64,000 bases of DNA from Ruminococcaceae bacterium UBA1767 (GTDB lineage Bacteria; Bacillota; Clostridia; Oscillospirales; Acutalibacteraceae): positions 29,901-93,900 of the forward strand of contig DCGX01000034.1 of NCBI GenBank assembly GCA_002315505.1. Direction: 5' to 3'. Position 1 is the first letter of the stretch. The number at the start of each line of letters is the position of its first letter. Of this stretch, positions 43,192 through 52,678 are shown in pieces. A program made the translations under genes and the position numbers. Under the pieces are notes generated by a model. The model did no database searches. It saw nothing but the letters and a program-made list of their open reading frames with translations, and was not told where the DNA came from.

Positions 43192-43869
43192 TTATTCATA
43201 AAGATAGTCTTCAACATTGAAGTCATCTTCGTTTTCTTTATAATCGTTTTCGCCCTCAACCTCGGGGATTTCGGCGATAACTTCAACCTTTCGTCCCTGC
43301 GACCAGAGTGACGGAGTTACACGGATTGTGTAACCGCATCCGCCCGGAGTAAGCCACTCGTGCATTGAAGCCTCGGGAAGTCCGAACATCGACAGTAAAG
43401 CCATAATAACGCCGCCGTGAGTGACGATGGCAGAGCGGGTAACACCTGATGTGATAAGTCCGTCAATAATTTTGATGAATGTGTTTGCAATTCGGTTTGC
43501 AAAATCCTGATTGCTCTCACCGAACGGAGCACTGACACCCTCTTTTCCTGCAAGCCAATCGGGGAATACAGGATGATTCTGCAATTCGTCAGCGGTTTTG
43601 CCCTCAAATTCACCAAAATTATACTCTATGAGTCCGTCCATAATTAACGGCTCGCACATAGGATAAAGTATTTTAGCAGTCTGTGTGCAACGGGAGAGGG
43701 GGCTTGAGAAAACAGCTTCAACTATAGGATATTTGTAATCCTCTTTCATTTGTGTGATTTGCTCAATTCCCTCATTGCTCAGCGGCTCGTCAATATGACC
43801 GATGTATTTTCCGTCAACATTTCCTGCCGTAAGTCCGTTACGAATCAAGTGAACATAATATGATTTCAT
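43192..43869 (-). CDS. Histidine-phosphatase superfamily protein lacking the catalytic His
   Basis: The 225-residue protein has the phosphoglycerate mutase-like fold: FSSPLSRC (Arg 60), EYNFGEFEG (Glu 82) and VTHGG (His 151). However, the hallmark RHG at the N-terminus is RNG (Arg 10-Asn 11-Gly 12; codon AAC), so the phospho-accepting His is absent. Without it the usual covalent mechanism cannot run; the protein may bind a phosphosugar without hydrolysing it, or be inactive. It overlaps glgA by four bases and the downstream gene begins 14 bases later, placing it firmly in the glycogen operon. A C-terminal acidic tail follows the fold. Confidence 0.85.
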   Translation of the reverse strand: MKSYYVHLIRNGLTAGNVDGKYIGHIDEPLSNEGIEQITQMKEDYKYPIVEAVFSSPLSRCTQTAKILYPMCEPLIMDGLIEYNFGEFEGKTADELQNHPVFPDWLAGKEGVSAPFGESNQDFANRIANTFIKIIDGLITSGVTRSAIVTHGGVIMALLSMFGLPEASMHEWLTPGGCGYTIRVTPSLWSQGRKVEVIAEIPEVEGENDYKENEDDFNVEDYLYE

Positions 43870-45284
43870 TTTAATAAGTCCTTGTATAGCTTGATATATG
43901 TGTTAGCTGAACGTCCCCAGCTGAAGTCACAGTCAAGTGCACGTGTGACCATTGTATCCCAATCGCCGTTGTAGTAGAGTGTAAGACCTCTGCGGATAGC
44001 ATCGAGCATATCGTGGGCATTGTAGCTCTTAAATGTGAAGCCGTTGCCCTCTCCGTCACCGCAATCTGTGATGGAGTCACGAAGACCTCCGGTTTCACGA
44101 ACGATTGGAATTGTGCCGTAGCGAAGTGCAACCATCTGTGAAAGACCACAAGGTTCGCTCTTTGACGGCATAAGGAACATATCAGCACCTGCATAAATTT
44201 TTCTTGCAAGCTCGGGGATGAAGCCAAGTCGAAGACCGACCTTGTCGGGATATCTTGCGGCAATCTCTCTGAAGAAATTCTCGTATTCGTAGTCACCTGA
44301 GCCGAGAACAACAAGCTGCATTTCAGATGTCGAGAGAAGCTCGTCAAGAATTGCTTTTACAAGGTCAAGACCCTTGTGTGAAACAAGACGTGAAACCATA
44401 GCAATAATCGGAACATCAGCACGAACGGGGAGTCCCATAACCTGCTGTAAATCTTCCTTATCGAGCTTTTTGCCCGACAAATCATTGATTGAATAGTTTG
44501 CACGAATATTTTTGTCAGTTTCGGGGTCATAGCCGACAACGTCAATTCCGTTGAGAATACCGCTTAACTTGAAACGGCGCTCGTTAAGAATTGAGTCAAG
44601 TCCGTGTGAATACCACGGGTCAAGAATTTCGTCAGCATATGACGGGCTTACGGTTGTAACCTTGTCGGCACATTCAATAGCACCCTTTGCAAAGTTGACA
44701 CAGCCGTCATATTCAAGCAATGAAGCTTTATCAGCAGGGATTCCGAGAACATCCTCAAGAATTTCCTTGCCGTAAACACCCTGATACTGAATGTTGTGAA
44801 TTGTAAATATAGTTTTAATATTTTCATAACCCGGAGCATTTGCATACATTGCCGAGTAGTAAACAGGTGTAAGTGCTGTCTGCCAGTCATTGCAATGAAT
44901 TATGTCAGGCTTGAAGTCGATATACGGAATAATTTCAAGAACGGCTCTTGAGAAGAAAGCAAATCTCTCTGCATCGTCATAGTGACCGTAAATTGTGTCA
45001 CGCTTGAAATAATACTGATTGTCGAGCAAATAATAGATAACGCCGTTATATTTTGCCTCAAAAATACCGCAATACTGTCTGCGCCATGCAACAGGAACGG
45101 AAATGTGAGTGATGAATTTCATCGTGTCCTTTAGTTCTTGCTTGATGGTGTCGTATAAAGGCATTACAACACGGCAACCGATAAGTCTTTTTCTCAATGC
45201 AACGGGCAGACTGCCTGCAACATCACCGAGACCGCCACTCGCCATGAAAGGCAGAGCTTCACTTGCTGCGTATAAAACTTTCAT
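43866..45284 (-). CDS. glgA: Glycogen synthase (GT5, ADP-glucose)
   Basis: The 472-residue enzyme extends alpha-1,4-glucan chains from ADP-glucose. The N-terminal ADP-glucose motif appears as SGGLGDVAGSLP, HCNDWQTAL and IHNIQYQGVYG are GT5 hallmarks, and the C-terminal EPCGLSQM and TGGLRDS segments are also present. The length is normal for bacterial GlgA. It lies 20 bases downstream of glgD and overlaps the next gene by four bases. Function and pathway are secure. Confidence 0.97.
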   Translation of the reverse strand: MKVLYAASEALPFMASGGLGDVAGSLPVALRKRLIGCRVVMPLYDTIKQELKDTMKFITHISVPVAWRRQYCGIFEAKYNGVIYYLLDNQYYFKRDTIYGHYDDAERFAFFSRAVLEIIPYIDFKPDIIHCNDWQTALTPVYYSAMYANAPGYENIKTIFTIHNIQYQGVYGKEILEDVLGIPADKASLLEYDGCVNFAKGAIECADKVTTVSPSYADEILDPWYSHGLDSILNERRFKLSGILNGIDVVGYDPETDKNIRANYSINDLSGKKLDKEDLQQVMGLPVRADVPIIAMVSRLVSHKGLDLVKAILDELLSTSEMQLVVLGSGDYEYENFFREIAARYPDKVGLRLGFIPELARKIYAGADMFLMPSKSEPCGLSQMVALRYGTIPIVRETGGLRDSITDCGDGEGNGFTFKSYNAHDMLDAIRRGLTLYYNGDWDTMVTRALDCDFSWGRSANTYIKLYKDLLK

Positions 45285-45304
45285 TATTCGTCACTCCTTT
45301 AAAT

Positions 45305-46414
45305 TTAGATAACTATACCCTTGCCGATATATACTGGAAATGTGATGTCGCCGGAAAGCACCTTATTTGGCTTGATAACAACATCCTTGTCTGCAATAAC
45401 ACAGTTAAGGTTAACATTGTCGCTGATGTAAGCATTCTGCATGAGTACGCAGTTTTTGACAACTGCACCCTTGCCGATGTGAACACCACGTGAAAGAATG
45501 CTGTTTTCAACAGTACCCTCGATAACACATCCGTCCGCAACAAGAGAATTGCTTACGTGTGAATCGAGTCCGTAAATTGCAGGAACATCGTCCTTAACCT
45601 TTGTATAAACAGGCTGAGTTGAAAGAAGAGCTTTTCTGTTCTCCTTGTCAAGAAGAGCCATATTTGCTTCAAAATAGCTCTGAATATTGTCCATAACACG
45701 AACAAAGCCGTCAAAGTTGTAGCCGTAAATTTTAAGTGATTTAACATTTCTCTGAAGAATATCCTCGGTAAACGAATGATAATTCAAGCTGACTGCGTTG
45801 TTGATAAGTCGCTCAAGCAGTGATTTTCTCATAAGAAGAACATTAAGAGAATAATTTGCGTTGTCAGAGCCTGTTGTACGGAAAAGATTAGTTATTCTTC
45901 CGTCAGTGTCAATGTCAAATTCAGCAAGCTCACTGATGCTCGGAGCTTTGCCGTTTACATAAGCGAGAGTAATGTCGGCATTTTTGTCCTCGTGATACTT
46001 GAACATCTTTGTTAAATCAACATTGAAGATAAAACTGCTGTCTGTGATAAGAACATATTCCTCATCAGAGTGAGAAATGAAATCCATTGCACCTGCGAGT
46101 GCCTGGATTTTGCCCGTATACAGACCGACATTGTTCATATTGAACGGAGGAAGAATACGAAGTCCGCCGTTCTTTCTTGATAAATCCCATGCTCTGCCGT
46201 TTCCGACATGGTCCATGAGAGATTGGTAATTGCTCTTTGTGATAATACCTACGTGACCCATACCGCTGTTAACCATAGCTGAAAGCGGGAAGTCAATAAG
46301 TCTGTAACGTCCGCCGTAAGGAACAGAACCCATAGAACGGATTGAAGTTATTTCGTCAAGACAACGGTCGTATGTATTTGAAAATACAAGACCGAGTACG
46401 TTATTCGCTCTCAT
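45305..46414 (-). CDS. glgD: Glucose-1-phosphate adenylyltransferase subunit GlgD
   Basis: The 369-residue GlgC paralogue has YGGRYRLIDFPLS in place of the catalytic-subunit start but lacks the GGxGxRL nucleotide loop (LGLVFSNTYDRCLDE instead). It is therefore the regulatory or modulating subunit that pairs with GlgC in Firmicutes. The C-terminal third is a left-handed beta helix with hexapeptide repeats. Its start overlaps the glgC stop by one base (TAATG). Confidence 0.95.
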   Translation of the reverse strand: MRANNVLGLVFSNTYDRCLDEITSIRSMGSVPYGGRYRLIDFPLSAMVNSGMGHVGIITKSNYQSLMDHVGNGRAWDLSRKNGGLRILPPFNMNNVGLYTGKIQALAGAMDFISHSDEEYVLITDSSFIFNVDLTKMFKYHEDKNADITLAYVNGKAPSISELAEFDIDTDGRITNLFRTTGSDNANYSLNVLLMRKSLLERLINNAVSLNYHSFTEDILQRNVKSLKIYGYNFDGFVRVMDNIQSYFEANMALLDKENRKALLSTQPVYTKVKDDVPAIYGLDSHVSNSLVADGCVIEGTVENSILSRGVHIGKGAVVKNCVLMQNAYISDNVNLNCVIADKDVVIKPNKVLSGDITFPVYIGKGIVI

Positions 46415-47628
46415 TATTCTGCCTCCTTTACATCTTCGCCTATCATAGCCTTCGGTTCAACCGAAGCGCCCTTGCCGACGGTAACACCTGTTCCGACAAC
46501 TGCGATGCCCCAGTCATCAAGGCTTTCCATATCCTCTGGACGTTTGCCGATAACTGCATTTTCTTCAATAACCGCATTTTCTGCAATCATTGCATACTGA
46601 ACAACTGCGCCTTTTTTAATTTTTGTACCCGGCATAATGATTGAATCACGAACCGTTGCACCTTCTTCAACGTCAACATTTGAGAAGAGCACAGAGAAGT
46701 CAACCTTGCCTGCAATTTCACAGCCTTCTGCAATCATTGAATTTTGCACCTGTGCGGTGTCAGCAACATAGTGAGGACCTGTGATGGGATTCTTTGAATA
46801 GATTTTCCAGCTTGTATCGGTCAAATCGAGGTCAACCTGCGGATTGAGAAGGTCAAGATTTGCCTCCCACAGGCTGTCGATTGTTCCTACGTCCTTCCAG
46901 TATCCGTCAAAAGCATATGCAAACATTCTCTCGTTTGCACCGTGCATTGTCGGGATAATGTTCTTGCCGAAGTCGTTGCTTGAATTCGGGTCAGCTTCGT
47001 CTTCAATGAGATACTTGCGGAGCTTCTCCCATGTGAATACATAAACACCCATTGAAGCCTTGTTTGAGCTTGGATTCTTCGGCTTTTCCTCGAATGCCTT
47101 AATTGAATTATCATCATTGAGAACCATAAGACCGAAGCGTGATGCCTCTTCCCATGGAACCTCAAGCATTGCGATAGTACAATCAGCGTTCTTCTCCTTG
47201 TGATATGCGAGCATCTTTGAATAATCCATCTTGTAGATGTGGTCACCCGAAAGAATTACAACATACTCAGGGTCATATCTGTCAATGAAGTTGATATTCT
47301 GATAAATTGAGTTTGCAGTACCCTTGTACCATTCGGTACCCTCAATCTGCTGATACGGTGAAAGAATATGAACACCGCCGTCAGCTCTGTCAAGATCCCA
47401 GGCCTGTCCGTTACCGATATAATCGTTAAGCTCAAGCGGCTGGTACTGTGTAAGAACTCCAACGGTATAAATACCTGAGTTTACACAGTTTGAGAGAGGG
47501 AAGTCGATAATTCTGTATTTTCCGCCGTATGGTACGGCAGGCTTGGCAATGTTCTTTGTAAGAATTCCGAGACGGCTACCCTGACCGCCTGCGAGAAGCA
47601 TTGCAATACATTCATGCTTACGTGACAT
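46414..47628 (-). CDS. glgC: Glucose-1-phosphate adenylyltransferase GlgC
   Basis: The 404-residue catalytic subunit makes ADP-glucose from glucose-1-phosphate and ATP. The nucleotide loop LAGGQGSRLG is near residue 12, followed by YGGKYRIIDFPLSNC, the metal-site region ILSGDHIYKMDY and the sugar-binding FEEKP. A beta-helix C-terminal domain carries the allosteric and assembly surfaces. It overlaps glgB upstream and glgD downstream by one base each, so production of the two subunits is coupled. Confidence 0.97.
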   Translation of the reverse strand: MSRKHECIAMLLAGGQGSRLGILTKNIAKPAVPYGGKYRIIDFPLSNCVNSGIYTVGVLTQYQPLELNDYIGNGQAWDLDRADGGVHILSPYQQIEGTEWYKGTANSIYQNINFIDRYDPEYVVILSGDHIYKMDYSKMLAYHKEKNADCTIAMLEVPWEEASRFGLMVLNDDNSIKAFEEKPKNPSSNKASMGVYVFTWEKLRKYLIEDEADPNSSNDFGKNIIPTMHGANERMFAYAFDGYWKDVGTIDSLWEANLDLLNPQVDLDLTDTSWKIYSKNPITGPHYVADTAQVQNSMIAEGCEIAGKVDFSVLFSNVDVEEGATVRDSIIMPGTKIKKGAVVQYAMIAENAVIEENAVIGKRPEDMESLDDWGIAVVGTGVTVGKGASVEPKAMIGEDVKEAE

Positions 47629-49559
47629 TATGTTTCCTCCTTGTTTATATCTGATTTGATAGATTTTTTTCTTTTAATCGGTGCTTTTAGATAGATAACA
47701 CTCAGACCGGGCAGGTCAAGAGATATACTGTTATCAAATCCGTGCATCGGTATTTTTTTACTTTTAACACTGTCCTTTGTGCCACGCCCGTTACCTCCGA
47801 ATTCTTCAGCATCGGAATTCAGCATAACCTTGTATGTGCCCGAATTCGGAACACCTATACAGTAGTTGTCACGCTGAACATTTGTGAAATTGCAGACAGC
47901 GATAATTTCCTTTTGATTTTTGTCCATTCTGCGGAAAGCAATAACCGAGTTGTCCTTGTCGTCACTGCTTATCCAGCTGAAGCCCTCCCAGCTGTAATCA
48001 ATCTGCCAAAGGGGAGCATTGTCAAGGTAGAGCCTGTTGATTGTTTCAAAATATTTTTTACATTTTCTGTGCATATCGTAGTCAAGAAGCAACCAATCAA
48101 GTCCCTGCTTGTAATTCCATTCAATGAACTGACCGAATTCCTGTCCCATGAACATAAGCTTTTTACCAGGATGAGCCATCATATAGCCGACAAACGAGCG
48201 AAGTCCTGCGAATTTTTCTTCATAAGAGCCGGGCATTTTGTTTAAGAGTGAGCATTTTCCGTGCACAACCTCATCGTGAGAAATAGGCAAAACAAAGTTT
48301 TCGGAAAAAGCATAGAAAAACGAGAATGTCAGCTTGTCGTGATTGAATTTTCTGTAAATTCCGTCAAGCGAGAAGTATTTAAGACAATCGTTCATCCATC
48401 CCATATTCCATTTGAAATTAAAACCGAGTCCACCGTCGCAGACGGGTTTTGTAACAAGCGGCCACGATGTACTTTCCTCGGCAATCATCATAATGTCGCC
48501 GTGCTCACGGAAAATCGAGGTGTTGAGATTCTGAATAAATTCAACCGCCTCAAGGTTTTCACGCCCGCCGTTTTTGTTAGGCTTCCATTCACCCTGTTTT
48601 CTGCAATAGTCGAGATAGAGCATAGAAGCAACCGCATCAACTCTTAATCCGTCAACGTGATATTTCTCAATCCAGAACATTGCGTTTGAGGACAGAAAGC
48701 TGCGAACTTCATTTTTGCCGTAGTCAAAGACTCGTGTGCCCCATTCCTTATGCTCACCTTTACTCATATCGGAATATTCATAAAGCGGTTCACCGTCGAA
48801 CTCATAAAGTCCGTGTGTGTCCTTCGGAAAGTGGGCAGGAACCCAATCGAGAATAACACCGATTCCTTCTTCATGACACTTGTCAACAAAGTACATAAAA
48901 TCCTTCGGTTCGCCGTAACGGGAGGTCGGAGCAAAATAGCCTGTAACCTGATATCCCCATGAGCCGTCAAAGGGATGCTCTGAAATCGGGAGTAATTCTA
49001 TATGAGTATATCCCATTTCTTTCACATATTTTGTCAGTTTATCTGCTAAATCACGATATGAAAGAAAATTTCCGTCCTCGTGAACCTTCCACGAGCCTGC
49101 ATGAATCTCGTAAATATTGACAGGATTGTCATAAACACTTGTTTTTTTGCGTTTCTCGAGCCACTTTTTATCGTGCCATTCGTACCCGTCAAGCTCGTAG
49201 AATTTAGATGCCGTTTCGGGACGTGTTTCCGTGTGGTAGCCGTATGGGTCAGCTTTGTATTTCTTTTCGCCGTTTTGTGCGGTAATACAGAATTTGTATT
49301 TGTCAAAAACATTAACATTATCTACAAAGCATTCCCAGCAGGCTCCGTCATTGAGCCTGTGCATTATGTTAACGTCTTCAATCCAATCGTTGAAATCACC
49401 GACCACAGAAACACTATTTGCGTGAGGTGCCCATACACGAAAAACAACCCTGTTGTCATCAACACCATGTGCTCCGAAAAACTCGTATGCTTTGGAATTT
49501 TGTCCCTGGTGAAAAAGATACAGCGGGACATCGTAAAAATTATTATTTCCTTCGGTCAC
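47628..49559 (-). CDS. glgB: 1,4-alpha-glucan branching enzyme (GH13)
   Basis: The 643-residue enzyme introduces alpha-1,6 branches into glycogen. An N-terminal CBM48 domain (about 20-110; FRVWAPHANSVSVVGDFNDW) precedes a GH13 barrel. Catalytic residues are Asp in GLRVDAVASM (nucleophile), Glu in MIAEESTSWP (acid/base) and Asp in PISHDEVVHGK. The start is GTG 49559, preceded by GGAGG at 49571-49567. It is the first gene of glgB-glgC-glgD-glgA. Confidence 0.97.
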   Translation of the reverse strand: MTEGNNNFYDVPLYLFHQGQNSKAYEFFGAHGVDDNRVVFRVWAPHANSVSVVGDFNDWIEDVNIMHRLNDGACWECFVDNVNVFDKYKFCITAQNGEKKYKADPYGYHTETRPETASKFYELDGYEWHDKKWLEKRKKTSVYDNPVNIYEIHAGSWKVHEDGNFLSYRDLADKLTKYVKEMGYTHIELLPISEHPFDGSWGYQVTGYFAPTSRYGEPKDFMYFVDKCHEEGIGVILDWVPAHFPKDTHGLYEFDGEPLYEYSDMSKGEHKEWGTRVFDYGKNEVRSFLSSNAMFWIEKYHVDGLRVDAVASMLYLDYCRKQGEWKPNKNGGRENLEAVEFIQNLNTSIFREHGDIMMIAEESTSWPLVTKPVCDGGLGFNFKWNMGWMNDCLKYFSLDGIYRKFNHDKLTFSFFYAFSENFVLPISHDEVVHGKCSLLNKMPGSYEEKFAGLRSFVGYMMAHPGKKLMFMGQEFGQFIEWNYKQGLDWLLLDYDMHRKCKKYFETINRLYLDNAPLWQIDYSWEGFSWISSDDKDNSVIAFRRMDKNQKEIIAVCNFTNVQRDNYCIGVPNSGTYKVMLNSDAEEFGGNGRGTKDSVKSKKIPMHGFDNSISLDLPGLSVIYLKAPIKRKKSIKSDINKEET

Positions 49560-49590
49560 ATTGACACCTCCTCAGTTTTATACATTATAT

Positions 49591-49619
49591 ATTGTACCAA
49601 AATAACAACTAAAATTCAA
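49591..49619 (-). promoter_or_regulatory. Promoter of glycogen operon
   Basis: On the minus strand TTGAAT (49619-49614) and TACAAT (49596-49591) have a 17-base spacer, about 30 bases before glgB. Confidence 0.65.
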
Positions 49620-49648
49620 GTGTTTTTACCTAATTCGGATAAAAAAAC

Positions 49649-49690
49649 AATCGACCGATTTGTGTATTTTGTTACAAAAATCAGTCGATT
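49649..49690 (-). terminator. Terminator of GH38 gene
   Basis: Two 13-base arms (49649-49661 and 49678-49690) form a long hairpin with one internal mismatch, with TTTTTTT on the minus strand, seven bases after the mannosidase stop. Confidence 0.8.
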
Positions 49691-49696
49691 TGCAGG

Positions 49697-52156
49697 TCAA
49701 GAGTTAATATTTACTTCTTTGAATCCGTTCTCGTCAAGGAGAATGGTTTTAATCTCATATTTTGTGAAATTGAACTGAGCTTTTCTGTCACCGAAGCAGA
49801 GTGAAGCGGAATGCTTTTCGTCTGTCGGGTTGAACAATCTTATCACATATCCGTTTCCGTCTTCAGCCTTTTTAAATGCCGTCATCTGAATGATTTCACT
49901 CTCGCAAAGTGTTATGGATTCCTTAGGTAAATCGCCTGTACCTGTCGGATAGAAGGATAAGCACATCGGCTCTGAATTGAAAAGCTGTGCATTTCTTCCG
50001 CTTTCGTTGAGGAGCTTTTCCTTGCTGTCTGCAACGATTTTAAAGCTGAATTCACGCTCACCGATATCAATATACTGCATAAATCTGTCTTTAGGCATAG
50101 TAGGATGCTCTTCATTAATAGGATGAGCACAGTAGGAAGGGGAGCGAAGAAGAGTCATTTTAAGTGCATTGTCATCAATTGATGAGCCGTATGTACCCTT
50201 GTTGATAACCGAAATTGCCTTGCTTTCGTCAAAAATAACGACGTATTTCTGAGCAACATTTTCTTCAAGGTTGTATCTCATTTCCTCTCTGCCGTAAGGC
50301 TCTTCACCGATACATTTTGCATTTATAAAGGTCGAAGGAATGTTTAATTTAACGAGCTTTTGTTTTTCAAGCCATTCCATTTTTATGTCAAGCTCAAGCT
50401 CACCGTTGCTCGAAATTATATATTTTACCGAAGCTCTTGAACGCTTGTAGCCGAAAACAGCCTCGATAACCGTGCGCACGGCACCGCCTTCAATTATGTG
50501 AACGGACTCAATTGGCTCCTTAAGGCACATAAAATCAGCCGCATCGGCTTCACTGAGGAGCTTAAATTCACCTATTTTTGTGTCCCATTTTGTGGCTTCC
50601 ATAAACCACGGGTCATAGTTGTCCTGCCATACCTCAAGTGCAAATGCATTGTCCGTGAGATAGTCGGTATCAGCATCTCTGTAGCAATCAACAAGACCTG
50701 TTTTACGGCTTATTTCAAGGTGCTTTCCGCCTGCATTCACAACAAAATGAGTGTCAGTGGAAGCAACAGATGCTGATGGTTTGCTGTCGAGCCTTTCAAA
50801 TGCACATTCAAATCGATTCATACTCATTGGCTTGAGTGTTGCAGTGAAAACAACCTTCTTTCGCCATTCGATAGGAATTGTGCTTCGTTCCTTTTCGCAT
50901 TGTGACGGAATGATTTTACCGTTTTCATCATAAACAACGGGCGAAATGTAGCACTTTTCCCATACCTGGTCCCAAAGGTTGAATTCTGCGACGAAATCAC
51001 CTGTGATCGGATATGGATACGGGTTGTATGCGAAAAACGGAATTTTGTCGCTCGGAGCTTTTTTCTGTCCCGAGGCGAGTGCAAAAAATGCCCTTGCACG
51101 GAGTCCTGCAAGAATTTCAAGTGCGTGGTCAAGCATTCTGAGAATCATTTCCTCAGCATCCTTGATTGATGAGCCGGGGAGCATATCGTGAAATTGAACT
51201 GTGAGAATATCGTGTAAAGCGGACTTCAGCTCGGCTTCGGGATATTCAATAAGACCATCCATGCTTGCACGTGTACACATTGATTCAACCGTAAAGTATG
51301 TGTTCTCGGCATATCGGTATTTCTGTTTAACTCTGCACTGACTTGTATAACAACCCGGTGCCCACGGATTAAGGCTTTTTTCAACAACAGGAAGCTCTTT
51401 CTTGCTGATTTCTTCAAAATATTCTTCGGGTGTGGAATGAATAAGCTCAACACCATCAGATTTCATTTCGTTTTGAAGAGCTACAATTGTGTCAAGGTCT
51501 TCCTTTGAAGGACCGCCTCCGTGATTGCCGATACCCCATAAGCAGAGATTAATGTCGTTTTCTTTGCAATCATCAACGTAATCATGTATTTTAATTCCGA
51601 CCTTGCCCTTGCCCGAGCCGTATCCGCCCGTTCTCAGACCGATAACCTCGGAATCGTCGTAGCCTCTCCATCTGTAACCGCCCTCGGGCAGGTCAACAAA
51701 CTGCTTGTGCGGTCGCATACCCATGTAGCCCTTGTAGCCGAATTTGTTGATTATCTGGACAAGTCCACGTGAATGACCGAAGGAATCGACATTAACAGCT
51801 ACTGCAGGAGCAACGTTAAATTTCTCTTTGAAATACTGCCTGCCTGCAAGAATCTGACGGACAAAAAATTCTCCCGATGGCATATTGCAATCGGGCTGAA
51901 GAAACCATCCGCCCATAATGTGCCATTTGCCACGGGCGACAAGTGATTTTATATGCTCAAACAAATCCTTGTCATATTCCTCAATCCACTCATACAAAAG
52001 AGCTTCGTTGTGGCAGAAAATGAAGCCGTCATATTCCTCGCAGAAATCTGCGGCAATTCTGAAGGTTGAAAGTGTTTCCGCAGCACCTTCCTCCCATTCC
52101 CATTGCCATACAGGGTCAAGGTGTGCGTTACAGACAAGATATATTTTTTTAGACAT
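49697..52156 (-). CDS. GH38 alpha-mannosidase
   Basis: The 819-residue enzyme has the GH38 active-site set: AHLDPVWQW (zinc ligands His 12 and Asp 14), NVDSFGHS with nucleophile Asp 123, and a later zinc His. A mid-protein helical domain and two beta-sandwich domains follow (the sandwich begins near PFFAYNPYPY). No signal peptide is present, so it acts on imported manno-oligosaccharides or on free N-glycans. It is cotranscribed with a small protein gene 13 bases upstream. Linkage preference cannot be read from sequence. Confidence 0.95.
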   Translation of the reverse strand: MSKKIYLVCNAHLDPVWQWEWEEGAAETLSTFRIAADFCEEYDGFIFCHNEALLYEWIEEYDKDLFEHIKSLVARGKWHIMGGWFLQPDCNMPSGEFFVRQILAGRQYFKEKFNVAPAVAVNVDSFGHSRGLVQIINKFGYKGYMGMRPHKQFVDLPEGGYRWRGYDDSEVIGLRTGGYGSGKGKVGIKIHDYVDDCKENDINLCLWGIGNHGGGPSKEDLDTIVALQNEMKSDGVELIHSTPEEYFEEISKKELPVVEKSLNPWAPGCYTSQCRVKQKYRYAENTYFTVESMCTRASMDGLIEYPEAELKSALHDILTVQFHDMLPGSSIKDAEEMILRMLDHALEILAGLRARAFFALASGQKKAPSDKIPFFAYNPYPYPITGDFVAEFNLWDQVWEKCYISPVVYDENGKIIPSQCEKERSTIPIEWRKKVVFTATLKPMSMNRFECAFERLDSKPSASVASTDTHFVVNAGGKHLEISRKTGLVDCYRDADTDYLTDNAFALEVWQDNYDPWFMEATKWDTKIGEFKLLSEADAADFMCLKEPIESVHIIEGGAVRTVIEAVFGYKRSRASVKYIISSNGELELDIKMEWLEKQKLVKLNIPSTFINAKCIGEEPYGREEMRYNLEENVAQKYVVIFDESKAISVINKGTYGSSIDDNALKMTLLRSPSYCAHPINEEHPTMPKDRFMQYIDIGEREFSFKIVADSKEKLLNESGRNAQLFNSEPMCLSFYPTGTGDLPKESITLCESEIIQMTAFKKAEDGNGYVIRLFNPTDEKHSASLCFGDRKAQFNFTKYEIKTILLDENGFKEVNINS

Positions 52157-52169
52157 GGTTTTCTCCTTG

Positions 52170-52478
52170 TTATGCTATTTTTTTACCGTTAATCTTCAGT
52201 TTCCCGAGCATAGGAGCCTTTATGATTCCTGTAACCGTGTCACCGTCAAAGGTTACTGTGACAGGTATTTTTTTACCCTTGAACAAATCACATTCTGCCG
52301 TTGCGGTGAGAGTGTTACCCTCTTCGCAGACATCATATACATTAACAGCAGGCATATTCATGCCGAGTATTTCAAATTTAAAATCGTAATTTCCGCCGAT
52401 GTCGGAGATTTTTGCTCTGCCGGTTCCCTTAAAGAAAATAGTATTTATTTCTGCTTCCCATGTTCCTAAACCTATCAT
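52170..52478 (-). CDS. Small beta-rich protein upstream of mannosidase
   Basis: AGGAGA at 52490-52485 sets ATG 52478 (102 residues). The sequence has alternating hydrophobic residues in repeated strands (GRAKISDIGG, KIPVTVTFDGDTVTGII), consistent with a small beta-barrel or calycin-like fold. There is no signal peptide and no catalytic motif. Its stop lies 13 bases before the GH38 gene, so it is probably a partner or sugar-binding helper of the mannosidase. The family is not recognised. Confidence 0.65.
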   Translation of the reverse strand: MIGLGTWEAEINTIFFKGTGRAKISDIGGNYDFKFEILGMNMPAVNVYDVCEEGNTLTATAECDLFKGKKIPVTVTFDGDTVTGIIKAPMLGKLKINGKKIA

Positions 52479-52587
52479 AATAATTCTCCTATTCAATTAC
52501 TATAAAAAAGAGTATCATATTTTGGAAAAACTGTCAATCTTGTGCTTAAAACCATATTAATTTATGTAAATTTTGATACAAAAAACA

Positions 52588-52616
52588 TTGACTTTAAATC
52601 TATTATATTGTAAAAT
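52588..52616 (+). promoter_or_regulatory. Promoter of exopolysaccharide cluster
   Basis: TTGACT at 52588-52593 and TAAAAT at 52611-52616 have a 17-base spacer, about 60 bases before the first gene. Confidence 0.65.
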
Positions 52617-52678
52617 GTTCATAATTGCAATTATATAATGAGTGGATGTTTTTCATTTTACGGAAAGGGGGCCGTCAA

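Noticed and set aside
49080..49778. 232-residue frame antisense to glgB and the GH38 end
   Set aside because: It covers the secure branching enzyme gene and a terminator, and its composition is that of a shadow frame.
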